NCBI GenBank assembly: GCA_016283945.1
Contig: JAEENW010000069.1
Location: 1-9,288, forward strand
Length of the DNA stretch: 9,288 bases
Reading direction: 5' to 3'
From: Bacillota bacterium
Lineage (GTDB): Bacteria; Bacillota; Clostridia; Peptostreptococcales; Anaerovoracaceae
This document shows positions 1 to 6,575 of this stretch, in pieces. The notes beneath the pieces were generated by a model, which saw nothing but the letters and a program-made list of their open reading frames with translations, was not told the origin of the DNA and ran no database searches. Position 1 is the stretch's first letter. Every line of letters starts with the position of its first letter. Made by a program: the position numbers and the translations under genes.

Positions 1-695
1 CCATCATACTCATGACCGGCGGCTCCGAGATCGGAAACCTCGATCAGGTCAGGCTCTACAACAACAAGAACTATTCCGAGGCGCTGGAGGCGCAGGGAGC
101 GAGAGTGCTCAGCGTCTGCGACAGCGATCCCGGAACCGTCGCGCAGCTCACCGCGCTCGCCGACGGGCTCTTCCTCACCGGCGGAGTCGACATCGAGCCG
201 GCGCGCTACGGCGAGGAGACTCTCCCCGAATGCGGCAGGCTCGACCTCTGGAGAGACGAGACAGAGTTCGCCTTCGCGAAAGCCTTCGTCGAGGCGAAGA
301 AGCCCATACTGGGCGTATGCCGCGGCCTTCAGACCCTGAACGTGGCGCTTGGCGGGACCCTCTATCAGGATCTGCCCTCGCAGCTCGGGCTCCCTCACGG
401 CAACGGGACGATCCACGAGATCGAGAACGCTCCCGGCAGCGAGCTCTACGAGTTCTACGGCCCCCGCTGCCTGACCAACAGCTATCACCATCAGGCGGTA
501 AAGGACCTCGCCCCGGGGCTCGAGATAACCGCAACCTCCGAGGAGGGCAAGGTCGTCGAGGCCTTCAGACACAGGGAGCTTCCCATCGTCGCCTACCAGT
601 TCCATCCCGAACGCATGCGCGGGGAGAACAGGGTGACGGCTGAGGGACCGGACACCGATCCCCTCTTCAAATACTTCGTGGATCTCTGCAGATAG
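1..695 (+). CDS. Gamma-glutamyl hydrolase, class I glutamine amidotransferase-like (PuuD/peptidase C26 type), 5'-partial
   Basis: Likely a cytoplasmic hydrolase of gamma-glutamyl amides, such as gamma-glutamyl-GABA in the PuuD family. The first ATG in the window is at 12, but the frame is open back to the left edge and reads I-I-L before it. Family members usually start with a Lys-Pro-Ile/Val strand just before this, so the true start is probably a few codons outside the window. Counting from the ATG at 12, the conserved pieces are LTGGVDIEPARYGEE (55-69), the nucleophile elbow GVCRGLQTLN with Cys103, and YQFHPE with His198 and Glu200, which complete the Cys-His-Glu triad. The gene runs to TAG at 693-695, giving 227 residues from the visible ATG, near the usual 240-250. 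It converges on pxpC with 2 bp between stops. Other C26 subfamilies are possible; substrate is inferred from family and from the oxoproline genes next door. Confidence 0.88.
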   Translation, partial: IILMTGGSEIGNLDQVRLYNNKNYSEALEAQGARVLSVCDSDPGTVAQLTALADGLFLTGGVDIEPARYGEETLPECGRLDLWRDETEFAFAKAFVEAKKPILGVCRGLQTLNVALGGTLYQDLPSQLGLPHGNGTIHEIENAPGSELYEFYGPRCLTNSYHHQAVKDLAPGLEITATSEEGKVVEAFRHRELPIVAYQFHPERMRGENRVTAEGPDTDPLFKYFVDLCR

Positions 696-697
696 CC

Positions 698-1645
698 CTA
701 CTTGTTGTCCAGCCAGATCCTAAGACCTTCAAGAGCGCGGGACTCGCGGCGAGCGAGCTCCTGCGCTTTTTCCATGTCTATGGGGCAGAAGCGGACGCGG
801 TCGCCGGCCTTCAGCTGGCCCAGCATGCTCAGGTCCGCGGTAATTACGTTCGCGATCTTCGCGTAGCCTCCGGTCGTCTGGCGGTCGGAGAGCATGACTA
901 TGGGCTGGCCCGAGCTTATCTGGACGGCGCCCATGCTGATGCCGTCGGAGATGATGTCGCAGCCGGAGACGGACTCGACCTCGCCGCCCTCGAGCCTCAT
1001 GCCCATGCGGTCGTGCGAGGCGCTGACGGTCCACCCGGTGTAGCAGAAGGCGTTCTTCCCCGCCTCAGTGAACATGTCGTCCTGCGGGCCCATGACCACG
1101 CGCAGCTGGTAGACCTCTCTGGGCTCGAAGGCCGCTCCGTCTATGAAGCGCCCCTCCGCGTGCGGGCAGGGCCTGGGGACCCACTCTGTGAAGAGCTCGT
1201 CGCCCGCGGCGAGCTTCCTTCCCTCGAAGCCGCCTGTCGCGGTCTTGAGGTAGGTCGAGCGGCTTCCCATGAGCTCGGGAACGCTTATCCCGCCCCAGAA
1301 GGCTATGTAAGCCCTGAGGCCGCTCCTTAGGCCCGAGAAGCTGAGCTCGCTGCCCGCGCGCACAGCGATAGCTGCCCCGTTGGCGAAGGGCTTCCCGTCC
1401 AGCATCGGCCCCATATCCGCGCCGGCGACGGCGATGAGGCCGTCGTCCTCAAAGCGAAGGGTCGGACCCTGAACGGTGCACTCGAGCACCGCGGCTCCCT
1501 CGGGATTCCCGCAGATTATATTCGCGAGGCGCGCCGAGCGCGCGTCGCAGGCCCCCGAAACGGGGACTCCGTAGCGCTGATAGCCGCGCCTTCCGAGATC
1601 CTGGACCGTGGTGAGCGGCCCTGGAGAAACGACTTTGATCCTCAT
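698..1645 (-). CDS. pxpC: 5-oxoprolinase subunit C, biotin-dependent carboxyltransferase-like fold (PxpC/KipA/YbgK)
   Basis: One of three subunits of the prokaryotic ATP-dependent 5-oxoprolinase, which opens 5-oxo-L-proline (pyroglutamate) to L-glutamate in the cytoplasm. The 315-residue product matches the family length (about 310-335). It starts with the hallmark GPLTTVQDLGRRGYQRYGVP (9-28) followed by SGACD, and ends with DGISMGAVQISSGQP from 234 and DRQTTGGYAK (254-263), then a TADLSMLGQLKAGDRVRF segment. These are typical PxpC blocks. The ATG at 1645 is preceded by GAGGTG six bases upstream. It is the last gene of the pxpA-pxpB-pxpC operon, 13 bp after the pxpB stop. There is no terminator before the facing amidotransferase gene, so transcripts of the two may overlap. 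Older annotations call this family allophanate hydrolase subunit 2 or an inhibitor antagonist (KipA); the full pxpABC set makes oxoprolinase the better name. Confidence 0.93.
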   Translation of the reverse strand: MRIKVVSPGPLTTVQDLGRRGYQRYGVPVSGACDARSARLANIICGNPEGAAVLECTVQGPTLRFEDDGLIAVAGADMGPMLDGKPFANGAAIAVRAGSELSFSGLRSGLRAYIAFWGGISVPELMGSRSTYLKTATGGFEGRKLAAGDELFTEWVPRPCPHAEGRFIDGAAFEPREVYQLRVVMGPQDDMFTEAGKNAFCYTGWTVSASHDRMGMRLEGGEVESVSGCDIISDGISMGAVQISSGQPIVMLSDRQTTGGYAKIANVITADLSMLGQLKAGDRVRFCPIDMEKAQELARRESRALEGLRIWLDNK

Positions 1646-1658
1646 GCTCTCACCTCGT

Positions 1659-2444
1659 TCAGCCTTCCTCGGCGTACTCTATGTCGTAGATCCCGGCGTT
1701 GACGCGGACGGATATCTTCGCGTACTCCGCCGCGCTCACCGGCCTGAAGCGTATGTAGTCGCCCGCGCCCGCGAGTATCGGGACCTCGCGGCCGGGGTCG
1801 TAGAGCTTAAGCGGCGTGCGCCCTATGAGCTGCCAGCCCCCCGGCGAGGCGGTCGGGTATATTCCGGTCTGGGCTCCCGCTATGCCAACCGAGCCCGCGG
1901 GTATGAGCGTCCTCGGGTGTGCGAGCCTCGGGGTCGCGATCCTCTCGTCCATGCCGCCAAGGTACGGGAAGCCCGGCGTGAAGCCGAGCATGTATACCCT
2001 GTAGTCGCGGCCGCTGTGTATTGCGATGACCTCCTCCTCGCTGAGCCCGGAGTGCTCACAGACGTTCTGAAGGTCGGGACCCTCCTCCCCGCCGTAGAGC
2101 ACGGGGACGACGAGTATCCTGCGCTTTCCGCCCGCCTGCCCGCCGCCCGCCGGGACGATCGCCTCCAGCGCCTCCTTCATCTCGGAGAAGCCCGCGGCGC
2201 ACGGGTCGTAGTGGACCATGAGCGACCTGTAGGTCGGAACGGTCTCGGTTACAGCTGAAAGAGCGCGCGGGAAGCGCTTCGCGTCCCAGTTCGCCGCTCC
2301 GGCAGGTCCCTTGAGAGCCTCGAGAGCCTCGGAGAGCGCCCTGTCCAGCAGCTGTACCTTTGTGTTGATATCTTCGCTTATCTCGCTGCCGAACTCGACC
2401 GCTATGGCCGAGTCTCCGGCGGGGAGATATCTGATCTCATCCAT
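1659..2444 (-). CDS. pxpB: 5-oxoprolinase subunit B (PxpB/KipI/YbgJ)
   Basis: Second subunit of 5-oxoprolinase; family proteins have an N-terminal lid-like domain and a C-terminal cyclophilin-like domain, and pair with PxpC. Recognisable parts of the 261-residue product are RYLPAGDSAIAVEFG (5-19), ETVPTYRSLMVHYDP (67-81), GFTPGFPYLGGM (154-165), IPAGSVGIAGAQTGIYP (181-197) and SPGGWQLIGRTPLKLYDP (200-217). Two segments look longer than in the relatives I recall: residues 44-62, between the first helix and ETVPTYRS, and a glycine-rich stretch GGGQAGGK at 100-107 joining the two domains. The ATG at 2444 has AGGAG seven bases upstream. An 83-bp gap with the self-complementary CGCCCGCGGGCG (2462-2473) separates it from pxpA, and 13 bp separate it from pxpC. 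In Bacillus subtilis the homologue KipI was first described as a kinase inhibitor; the operon here points to oxoprolinase. Confidence 0.93.
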   Translation of the reverse strand: MDEIRYLPAGDSAIAVEFGSEISEDINTKVQLLDRALSEALEALKGPAGAANWDAKRFPRALSAVTETVPTYRSLMVHYDPCAAGFSEMKEALEAIVPAGGGQAGGKRRILVVPVLYGGEEGPDLQNVCEHSGLSEEEVIAIHSGRDYRVYMLGFTPGFPYLGGMDERIATPRLAHPRTLIPAGSVGIAGAQTGIYPTASPGGWQLIGRTPLKLYDPGREVPILAGAGDYIRFRPVSAAEYAKISVRVNAGIYDIEYAEEG

Positions 2445-2527
2445 TTCAAGACTCCTGCCCGCGCCCGCGGGCGATCAAACGGAGGCAGCGTACGCGCGGA
2501 CAAGCCGCCCGGGCCGCGCTTCCGCGT

Positions 2528-3298
2528 TTAAGCTATGACCTCTCTGATGGGGGCTATCTCGATGCCCTCGGCCTCGAGCCGCTCTCGTATTGTCCTCACG
2601 AACTCGACCGCCTTGGGGTTGTCGCCGTGCACGCAGACGGACTCAGCGCGAATGGAGATGTCCTCGCCGTTAATCGCGGTGACGACGCCCTCCTTGATCA
2701 TGCGCACGGTCCTGGCGATAGCCTCGTCCCTGTCCCTGATGACCGAGCCCTCCATGCTGCGCGGCGTAAGCGTGCCGTCCGGCATGTAGGCCCTGTCGGC
2801 GAAGACCTCGCTGGCCGTCCTGAGGCCGCATTTCTCCGCCGCGGTGATCATCCTGCTCCCCGCGAGCGCGAGGAATATGAGCCCGCTGTCGAACTCAGCT
2901 ATGGCCTCGGCCACGGCCATCGCCCTTACCTCGTCGACCGCGATGGTGTTGTACATCATGCCGTGCGGCTTGACGTGCTGCATCTTCAGACCCGACGCCC
3001 TGCAGAAGGCGTCGAGCGCGCCGAGCTGGTATAGCGTGTAGGCCTTGAGCTCCGCCGGAGTGCAGTCCATTTTCCTTCGCCCGAAGCCCTGAAGGTCGGG
3101 GTAGCCGGGATGGGCTCCCACGGCCGCGCCGTTGATCCTGGCGAGCTCGAGGGTCTTAGCCATGACCAGGGGATCGCCCGCGTGGAAGCCGCAGGCGACG
3201 TTGACGGATGAAACGAACTTGGTGACCTCCTCGTCGCAGCCGAGCTTGTAATTGCCGAAGCTCTCGCCGAGATCGCTGTTTAGATCGACTTTGTACAT
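2528..3298 (-). CDS. pxpA: 5-oxoprolinase subunit A, LamB/YcsF family (PxpA)
   Basis: Third subunit of 5-oxoprolinase and first gene of the operon. The 256-residue product, the normal family length, begins with VDLNSDLGESFG (4-15), continues with SSVNVACGFHAGDP (30-43) and GAHPGYPDLQGFGRR (61-75), and ends with VCVHGDNPKAVEF from 221. These are the diagnostic blocks of the LamB/YcsF fold, a TIM-barrel related to polysaccharide deacetylases, whose conserved Asp and His residues line the active site. The ATG at 3298 has AAAGGA six bases upstream. A TATAAT box sits at 3361-3366, giving a short leader of about 50-60 bases that contains a CGCCC/GGGCG hairpin (3330-3344). With PxpB and PxpC it should convert 5-oxoproline, formed spontaneously from glutamine and gamma-glutamyl compounds, to glutamate using ATP. 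I see no truncation or unusual residue. Confidence 0.95.
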   Translation of the reverse strand: MYKVDLNSDLGESFGNYKLGCDEEVTKFVSSVNVACGFHAGDPLVMAKTLELARINGAAVGAHPGYPDLQGFGRRKMDCTPAELKAYTLYQLGALDAFCRASGLKMQHVKPHGMMYNTIAVDEVRAMAVAEAIAEFDSGLIFLALAGSRMITAAEKCGLRTASEVFADRAYMPDGTLTPRSMEGSVIRDRDEAIARTVRMIKEGVVTAINGEDISIRAESVCVHGDNPKAVEFVRTIRERLEAEGIEIAPIREVIA

Positions 3299-3360
3299 GG
3301 CGCTTCCTTTCTGTATACCGTATGTTTCCGCCCGCTCCCGGGCGCTTTATTCCTACCGAT

Positions 3361-3366
3361 ATTATA
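3361..3366 (-). promoter_or_regulatory. -10 box of the pxpABC promoter
   Basis: The minus strand reads a perfect TATAAT here, 62 bases before the pxpA start. I find no good -35 hexamer 16-18 bases upstream and no TGn extension, so either an activator helps or the -35 is degenerate. Confidence 0.55.
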
Positions 3367-3440
3367 CCCCACGGGACGGGCTTCACGGTACTGTTTTTGC
3401 GCTTGCCGGCTCGGGGACGGGGCCGGTCATCCGGCGCGCG

Positions 3441-3468
3441 AAAATACCGCTGCCCCTAAGGGCAGCGG
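3441..3468 (-). terminator. Intrinsic terminator of the M20/carrier operon
   Basis: A perfect 9-bp stem (CCGCTGCCC, loop of four, GGGCAGCGG) at 3447-3468 is followed on the minus strand by TATTTT (3446-3441). It lies about 100 bases after the carrier stop codon and before the pxpA promoter, so it ends the upstream operon and insulates pxpABC. Confidence 0.75.
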
Positions 3469-3484
3469 CCTATTGCTTTAACGT

Positions 3485-3551
3485 GCGGCCGCTCTCGCGG
3501 CGCGCGTATATAGTTCGGGGGGATAGAACCGGGTGCGCGCCGCGTGGCCGC
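3485..3551. repeat. Large nested inverted repeat downstream of the carrier gene
   Basis: Three nested arms pair in order: GCGGCC (3485-3490) with GGCCGC (3546-3551), GCGGCGCGC (3497-3505) with GCGCGCCGC (3535-3543), and GTTC (3513-3516) with GAAC (3526-3529). The result is a 67-nt hairpin with small internal loops and an apical loop containing a run of G on the plus strand (C on the minus). It lies between the carrier stop and the operon terminator, so it would be in the 3' end of that mRNA. It may be a REP-like element or an mRNA-stabilising structure. Confidence 0.6.
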
Positions 3552-3564
3552 GCCGTAAAGGCCT

Positions 3565-4770
3565 TTAGAACATTCCGGCGCAAACTGCTCCGATGATTAC
3601 GGACAGGATGCTTACGGATATGATTCCTCCGATTACGATCTGGGGAACGATGGTATCCTTCAGATAAGCTTCTTCCTCCTTGGTCTTGGCGATAGCCTCG
3701 ATGCACTCGGTGCTGATCTGATAGTTTCCGGGATATCCGCTGTACGCCTGGATAGCGACCGCTATGGACATGGGCAGCGAGAGCTTGAACATCTTTCCGA
3801 TGAGGATTCCGGGGATCAGCAGTCCGATCGCTCCGATGAGGACGACGCCCGCGATGGGAACGATGGCGTTGATGAGTCCCTGAACGCTCATGCTGGCGAG
3901 GCTCCTTCTGGTGCTCATGATCATTGCCATCATGAAGAAGGGCATAACTCCGGCCTGGGTGAGCGGGTCTCTGGTGATGAGTCCGGTCTGCCTGGCGAAG
4001 ATTCCGAGCAGGATGCCTACGAGAGCGGCTCCGAAGATGCCGCCGGTGCGCGGGGAGGCCCAGCCGGCTATGGCAGCGGCGATGGCGCCCCAGACGCAGC
4101 ACATGAAGAGAGGAATGTACGGGGAGTTGTACTTCTTGTAGAATCTGTCAGCCCAGGGCTCCTTGACTTCCTTCTTCTCGCCGTCCTTTCCGGCAGCGCT
4201 CATCTCGGGGTGAGCGGCCTTCCAGGCCTCGGCGTCGAAGTTCTTGAGAAGGTTGAGTCCCTCAGCGCGTACGCAGTTGGAGATGACGGGCATCGAGATC
4301 CAGCCCTGTACGGTGAGCACGAGCAGCACGGTAGCGGCCAGCTCGGGCAGTCCCTTGGCGATCGCGGCTTCCTGCATGAGGGTCATCGCGATGAGTCCGC
4401 CGGAGAGTACGGGGAAGGAAGCGAAGGCCATGTCCCATCCGAAGAGGGCGCGGCTGAGAGTGAGGGTGAGGAGTCCGCAGCCGATCTGGGCGGAGATGCA
4501 GACTACAACGAGTCTCCACTCTCTCTTGAGGAGCTGCAGATTGAAGGTGGTTCCGAGGCTGACGAGTATCAGCGCCATGGTGATGCTGTATACGTTGGGG
4601 AGGAACGAAGCGTTTACGTCCTCAACGGTCAGGAGTCCCGACCAGAACAGGATCATCATTACGGGGAGTGAGAACAGGTTGGATCCGATACGTCCGCCGG
4701 TCCAGCGGCTGACGAGCACGCCCAGGGTGTATATACCGACGAGGAGCGTGAGTGAATTGACCAATGACAT
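3565..4770 (-). CDS. Predicted secondary transporter, two inverted halves, family not firmly recognised (GltS-like architecture)
   Basis: A 401-residue inner-membrane protein, probably a carrier for the substrate or product of the M20 enzyme encoded just upstream. About twelve hydrophobic segments can be drawn: roughly 3-20, 29-48, 58-75, 86-108, 118-137 and 143-164, then a charged loop at 176-216 (GKDGEKKEVKEPW at 194-206), then 219-238, 242-258, 272-288, 298-324, 331-345 and 375-398. Each half has a glycine-bearing, weakly hydrophobic segment followed by a Glu: SGGLIAMTLMQEA (123-135) and SGYPGNYQISTEC (344-356). This is the pattern of discontinuous helices in sodium:glutamate (GltS) and related inverted-repeat carriers. 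I chose the ATG at 4770 over a TTG at 4791 because AGGAGG sits seven bases before it and would itself be translated from the TTG. Substrate and coupling ion are inference; it could be a family still listed only as DUF. Confidence 0.7.
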   Translation of the reverse strand: MSLVNSLTLLVGIYTLGVLVSRWTGGRIGSNLFSLPVMMILFWSGLLTVEDVNASFLPNVYSITMALILVSLGTTFNLQLLKREWRLVVVCISAQIGCGLLTLTLSRALFGWDMAFASFPVLSGGLIAMTLMQEAAIAKGLPELAATVLLVLTVQGWISMPVISNCVRAEGLNLLKNFDAEAWKAAHPEMSAAGKDGEKKEVKEPWADRFYKKYNSPYIPLFMCCVWGAIAAAIAGWASPRTGGIFGAALVGILLGIFARQTGLITRDPLTQAGVMPFFMMAMIMSTRRSLASMSVQGLINAIVPIAGVVLIGAIGLLIPGILIGKMFKLSLPMSIAVAIQAYSGYPGNYQISTECIEAIAKTKEEEAYLKDTIVPQIVIGGIISVSILSVIIGAVCAGMF

Positions 4771-4777
4771 TGATTTT

Positions 4778-4783
4778 CCTCCT
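4778..4783 (-). promoter_or_regulatory. Shine-Dalgarno site that fixes the carrier start
   Basis: The minus strand reads AGGAGG, seven bases before the ATG at 4770. A longer in-frame reading from TTG at 4791 would run through this site, so the shorter start is preferred. Confidence 0.85.
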
Positions 4784-4834
4784 GATATCAATACTTTTCA
4801 GTATGACGGTTGATAATGAAACAGATGATCGCGC

Positions 4835-4918
4835 CGCGGTGATGAACCGCGAATATGATGCGGGAGCCCGGAGCAGCTCCGGACTCCCAGATCTGACTCT
4901 CTATGCGCCTTTAAGGCG
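4835..4918 (-). other. Three hairpins between the M20 and carrier genes
   Basis: On the minus strand, in order of transcription: CGCCT/AGGCG (4918-4906); a 12-bp stem GGGAG-U-CCGGAG with loop CUG and CUCCGG-G-CUCCC (4888-4862); and CGCGGU/ACCGCG with a five-base loop (4851-4835). The middle stem has a U-G wobble on the minus strand but a C-A mismatch on the plus strand, which fits an RNA structure in the minus transcript. None is followed by a clear U-run, so they look more like processing or stability elements, or a partial attenuator that sets carrier level relative to enzyme, than full terminators. Confidence 0.55.
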
Positions 4919-4935
4919 GCGATGCCTTTTGAGCT

Positions 4936-6297
4936 TTAGTCCTTGTACGGCCACTCTACGCTCGGATCGATCGGGCACTCGTAAACGGCGCCGTTCATCT
5001 TCTCCTCGAACTCCTTGTTGGCCGCCTCGAGCTTCTCGGGGTGGGTCATCACGTCGAACGCCGCGATAGCCAGGAGCTTCGCCGCGCGGACCATGCCCTT
5101 CATTCCGACGCTGGAGCCGGAGCAGGCGGTGATCTTCCAGCTGTGTCCGCCGGAGAGGGTCGCCGCGGTGGCTTCGCTTACGTTGAAGCCCGGACGGATG
5201 TGCTCTACGTCGCCGTAGTCGGTGGAACCGAAGCCGTTGTCGTAGTTCGGGGTCTGATCCTCGAAGCTGATCGGCTTGGTGACGCCGGGCTTGTAGGCCG
5301 GATCGGTCTGGTTGATCTCGTCGCAGAACTTGAGCTCTTCCTCGGTGTACTCCTCGAGCGGTACGATCTTCCTGGCGTCCTGAACGGCCTGGCCGAGCAC
5401 GCTGTTGGGAAGAGTCGGATAGAGGGCTCCCATGTGGACGATGTCGTAGGTGGTGCCGGTCATGATCGCGGCGCCTCTGGCGCACTCCATGACCTTAGCG
5501 GTGGCGTCCTTGAGGGTCTCGGGAGCGATGGCTCTTACGAAGTACTTGACGGTGGCGGTGTCGGGAACGATGTTCGGGGCCTTGCCGGCGTCGGTGTAGA
5601 TGTAGTGGATGCGGACGTCGTCGGTGAGGTGCTCTCTCATGAACTCAACGCCGATGTTCATCAGCTGAGCCGCGTCGAGAGCGGACTTTCCGAGATGCGG
5701 GGCGCCGGCCGCGTGAGCGGTCTTGCCGTGGAAGTTGACCCAGAAGCCGTTAACGCCGGTCATGAGTCCGAAGCTGTCTCTGCTTCTGGTGCCGGGGTGC
5801 CAGGCGTAGGTGAAGTCACACTCGTAGAACGCGCCGGCCTTCGCCATGAAGCCCTTGCCGGTCATCTGCTCCTCAGCCGGGCAGCCGTAGAAGATGACGG
5901 TGCCGGGCTTGCCGCTCTTCTCGAGCGCGGCCTTGAGGCCGATGCAGGCGCCGAGGCAGCCCGCGCCGAGCAGGTTGTGCCCGCAGCCGTGGCCGATGCC
6001 GCCGGGAACTACGGGATCCTGATGGCTGCATACCTTCTGGGAAAGTCCCGGCAGGCAGTCATACTCGGCAGCGAAGCCTACGACGGGCTTGCCGCTGCCC
6101 CAGGTCGCCCTGATGGCGGTGGGCATATTATATGCTCCGACCTCTACGTCGAAGCCGTACTTCTCAAGAACGGCGGCGGTCCACTCAACGGCCTTAAACT
6201 CGGTCCAGCCCATTTCGGGGTTGTCCCAGATGTCCTTGGCGAGCTTGCTGATGTCTGCCGCGCTCTTGTCGATGCTGTCGATGATTATCTGATGCAT
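4936..6297 (-). CDS. M20 family metallo-amidohydrolase, AbgB-like (p-aminobenzoyl-glutamate hydrolase subunit B type)
   Basis: A 453-residue cytoplasmic zinc-dependent peptidase/amidohydrolase. The catalytic domain (about 1-180 and 300-453) shows FAAEYDCLPGLSQ (75-87), GHGCGHNLLGAG (102-113) with Cys105 and His107, PAEEQ (140-144) with the Glu pair, AWHPG (165-169) with His167, GSTDYGDVEH (357-366) and SGGHSW (382-387) with His385. The dimerisation domain starts near FHGKTAHAAGAPHLGKSALD (189-208). This pattern is that of the AbgB branch, whose E. coli member splits p-aminobenzoyl-glutamate with its AbgA partner. No AbgA-like second subunit is present here, so the enzyme may act alone on another N-acyl or aminoacyl-glutamate substrate. 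The ATG at 6297 has GGGAGG six bases upstream, preceded by a small TGATC/GATCA hairpin (6312-6325). The stop is TAA at 4938-4936. It is the first gene of an operon with the carrier, which suggests uptake or export linked to hydrolysis. Confidence 0.9.
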   Translation of the reverse strand: MHQIIIDSIDKSAADISKLAKDIWDNPEMGWTEFKAVEWTAAVLEKYGFDVEVGAYNMPTAIRATWGSGKPVVGFAAEYDCLPGLSQKVCSHQDPVVPGGIGHGCGHNLLGAGCLGACIGLKAALEKSGKPGTVIFYGCPAEEQMTGKGFMAKAGAFYECDFTYAWHPGTRSRDSFGLMTGVNGFWVNFHGKTAHAAGAPHLGKSALDAAQLMNIGVEFMREHLTDDVRIHYIYTDAGKAPNIVPDTATVKYFVRAIAPETLKDATAKVMECARGAAIMTGTTYDIVHMGALYPTLPNSVLGQAVQDARKIVPLEEYTEEELKFCDEINQTDPAYKPGVTKPISFEDQTPNYDNGFGSTDYGDVEHIRPGFNVSEATAATLSGGHSWKITACSGSSVGMKGMVRAAKLLAIAAFDVMTHPEKLEAANKEFEEKMNGAVYECPIDPSVEWPYKD

Positions 6298-6357
6298 ACT
6301 ATCCTCCCTTTTGATCGAAAGATCATTTCTATACGCTTTCGCGTTAATATGCTAAAT

Positions 6358-6386
6358 AAAATACTCCTCTTTTGTTCCGGATGCAA
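6358..6386 (-). promoter_or_regulatory. Weak candidate promoter of the M20/carrier operon
   Basis: The minus strand reads TTGCAT (6386-6381), 17 bases, then TATTTT (6363-6358), about 60 bases before the M20 ATG. Spacing is ideal, but the -35 matches consensus at only three of six positions. Other AT-rich hexamers nearby could serve instead. Confidence 0.3.
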
Positions 6387-6575
6387 GCATTATTTTCATA
6401 TAATTTGTTGCTGAAATACAACTGTAATAAAAGCCAAAAACTGGTGCAGGCGACAACGCTTTTTCGACTTTGTTAAGATGTCTTTGGATGACGGACATAA
6501 AAAGATCCGCCATCTATCCGCCTTGGATATAAGGCGCACGCGCCTATTTGAAAAATACGGCCTATAATATAGAAA

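Noticed and set aside
1608..2258. Open frame of 216 codons on the plus strand opposite pxpB
   Set aside because: Antisense shadow of pxpB; Arg/Ala/Val-rich composition and no motif.
4862..4888. Full intrinsic terminator between the M20 and carrier genes
   Set aside because: The hairpin is strong, but the bases after it on the minus strand are GCATCATATT, not a U-run, so termination is not supported.
6381..6410. TTGCAT as a sigma-54 -12 element for the M20 operon
   Set aside because: No GG-containing -24 element at the required distance upstream.
5041..6414. Very long open frame (457 codons) on the plus strand opposite the M20 gene
   Set aside because: It mirrors the codon structure of a clear M20 gene, has no recognisable domain, is rich in Gly/Val/Leu/Ala as expected from the opposite strand of GC-rich coding DNA, and lacks a ribosome site.
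6561..6570. TATAAT at 6563-6568 on the plus strand as a promoter
   Set aside because: The only nearby TTGAAA is 9 bases away, and transcription would begin inside the terminator hairpin.
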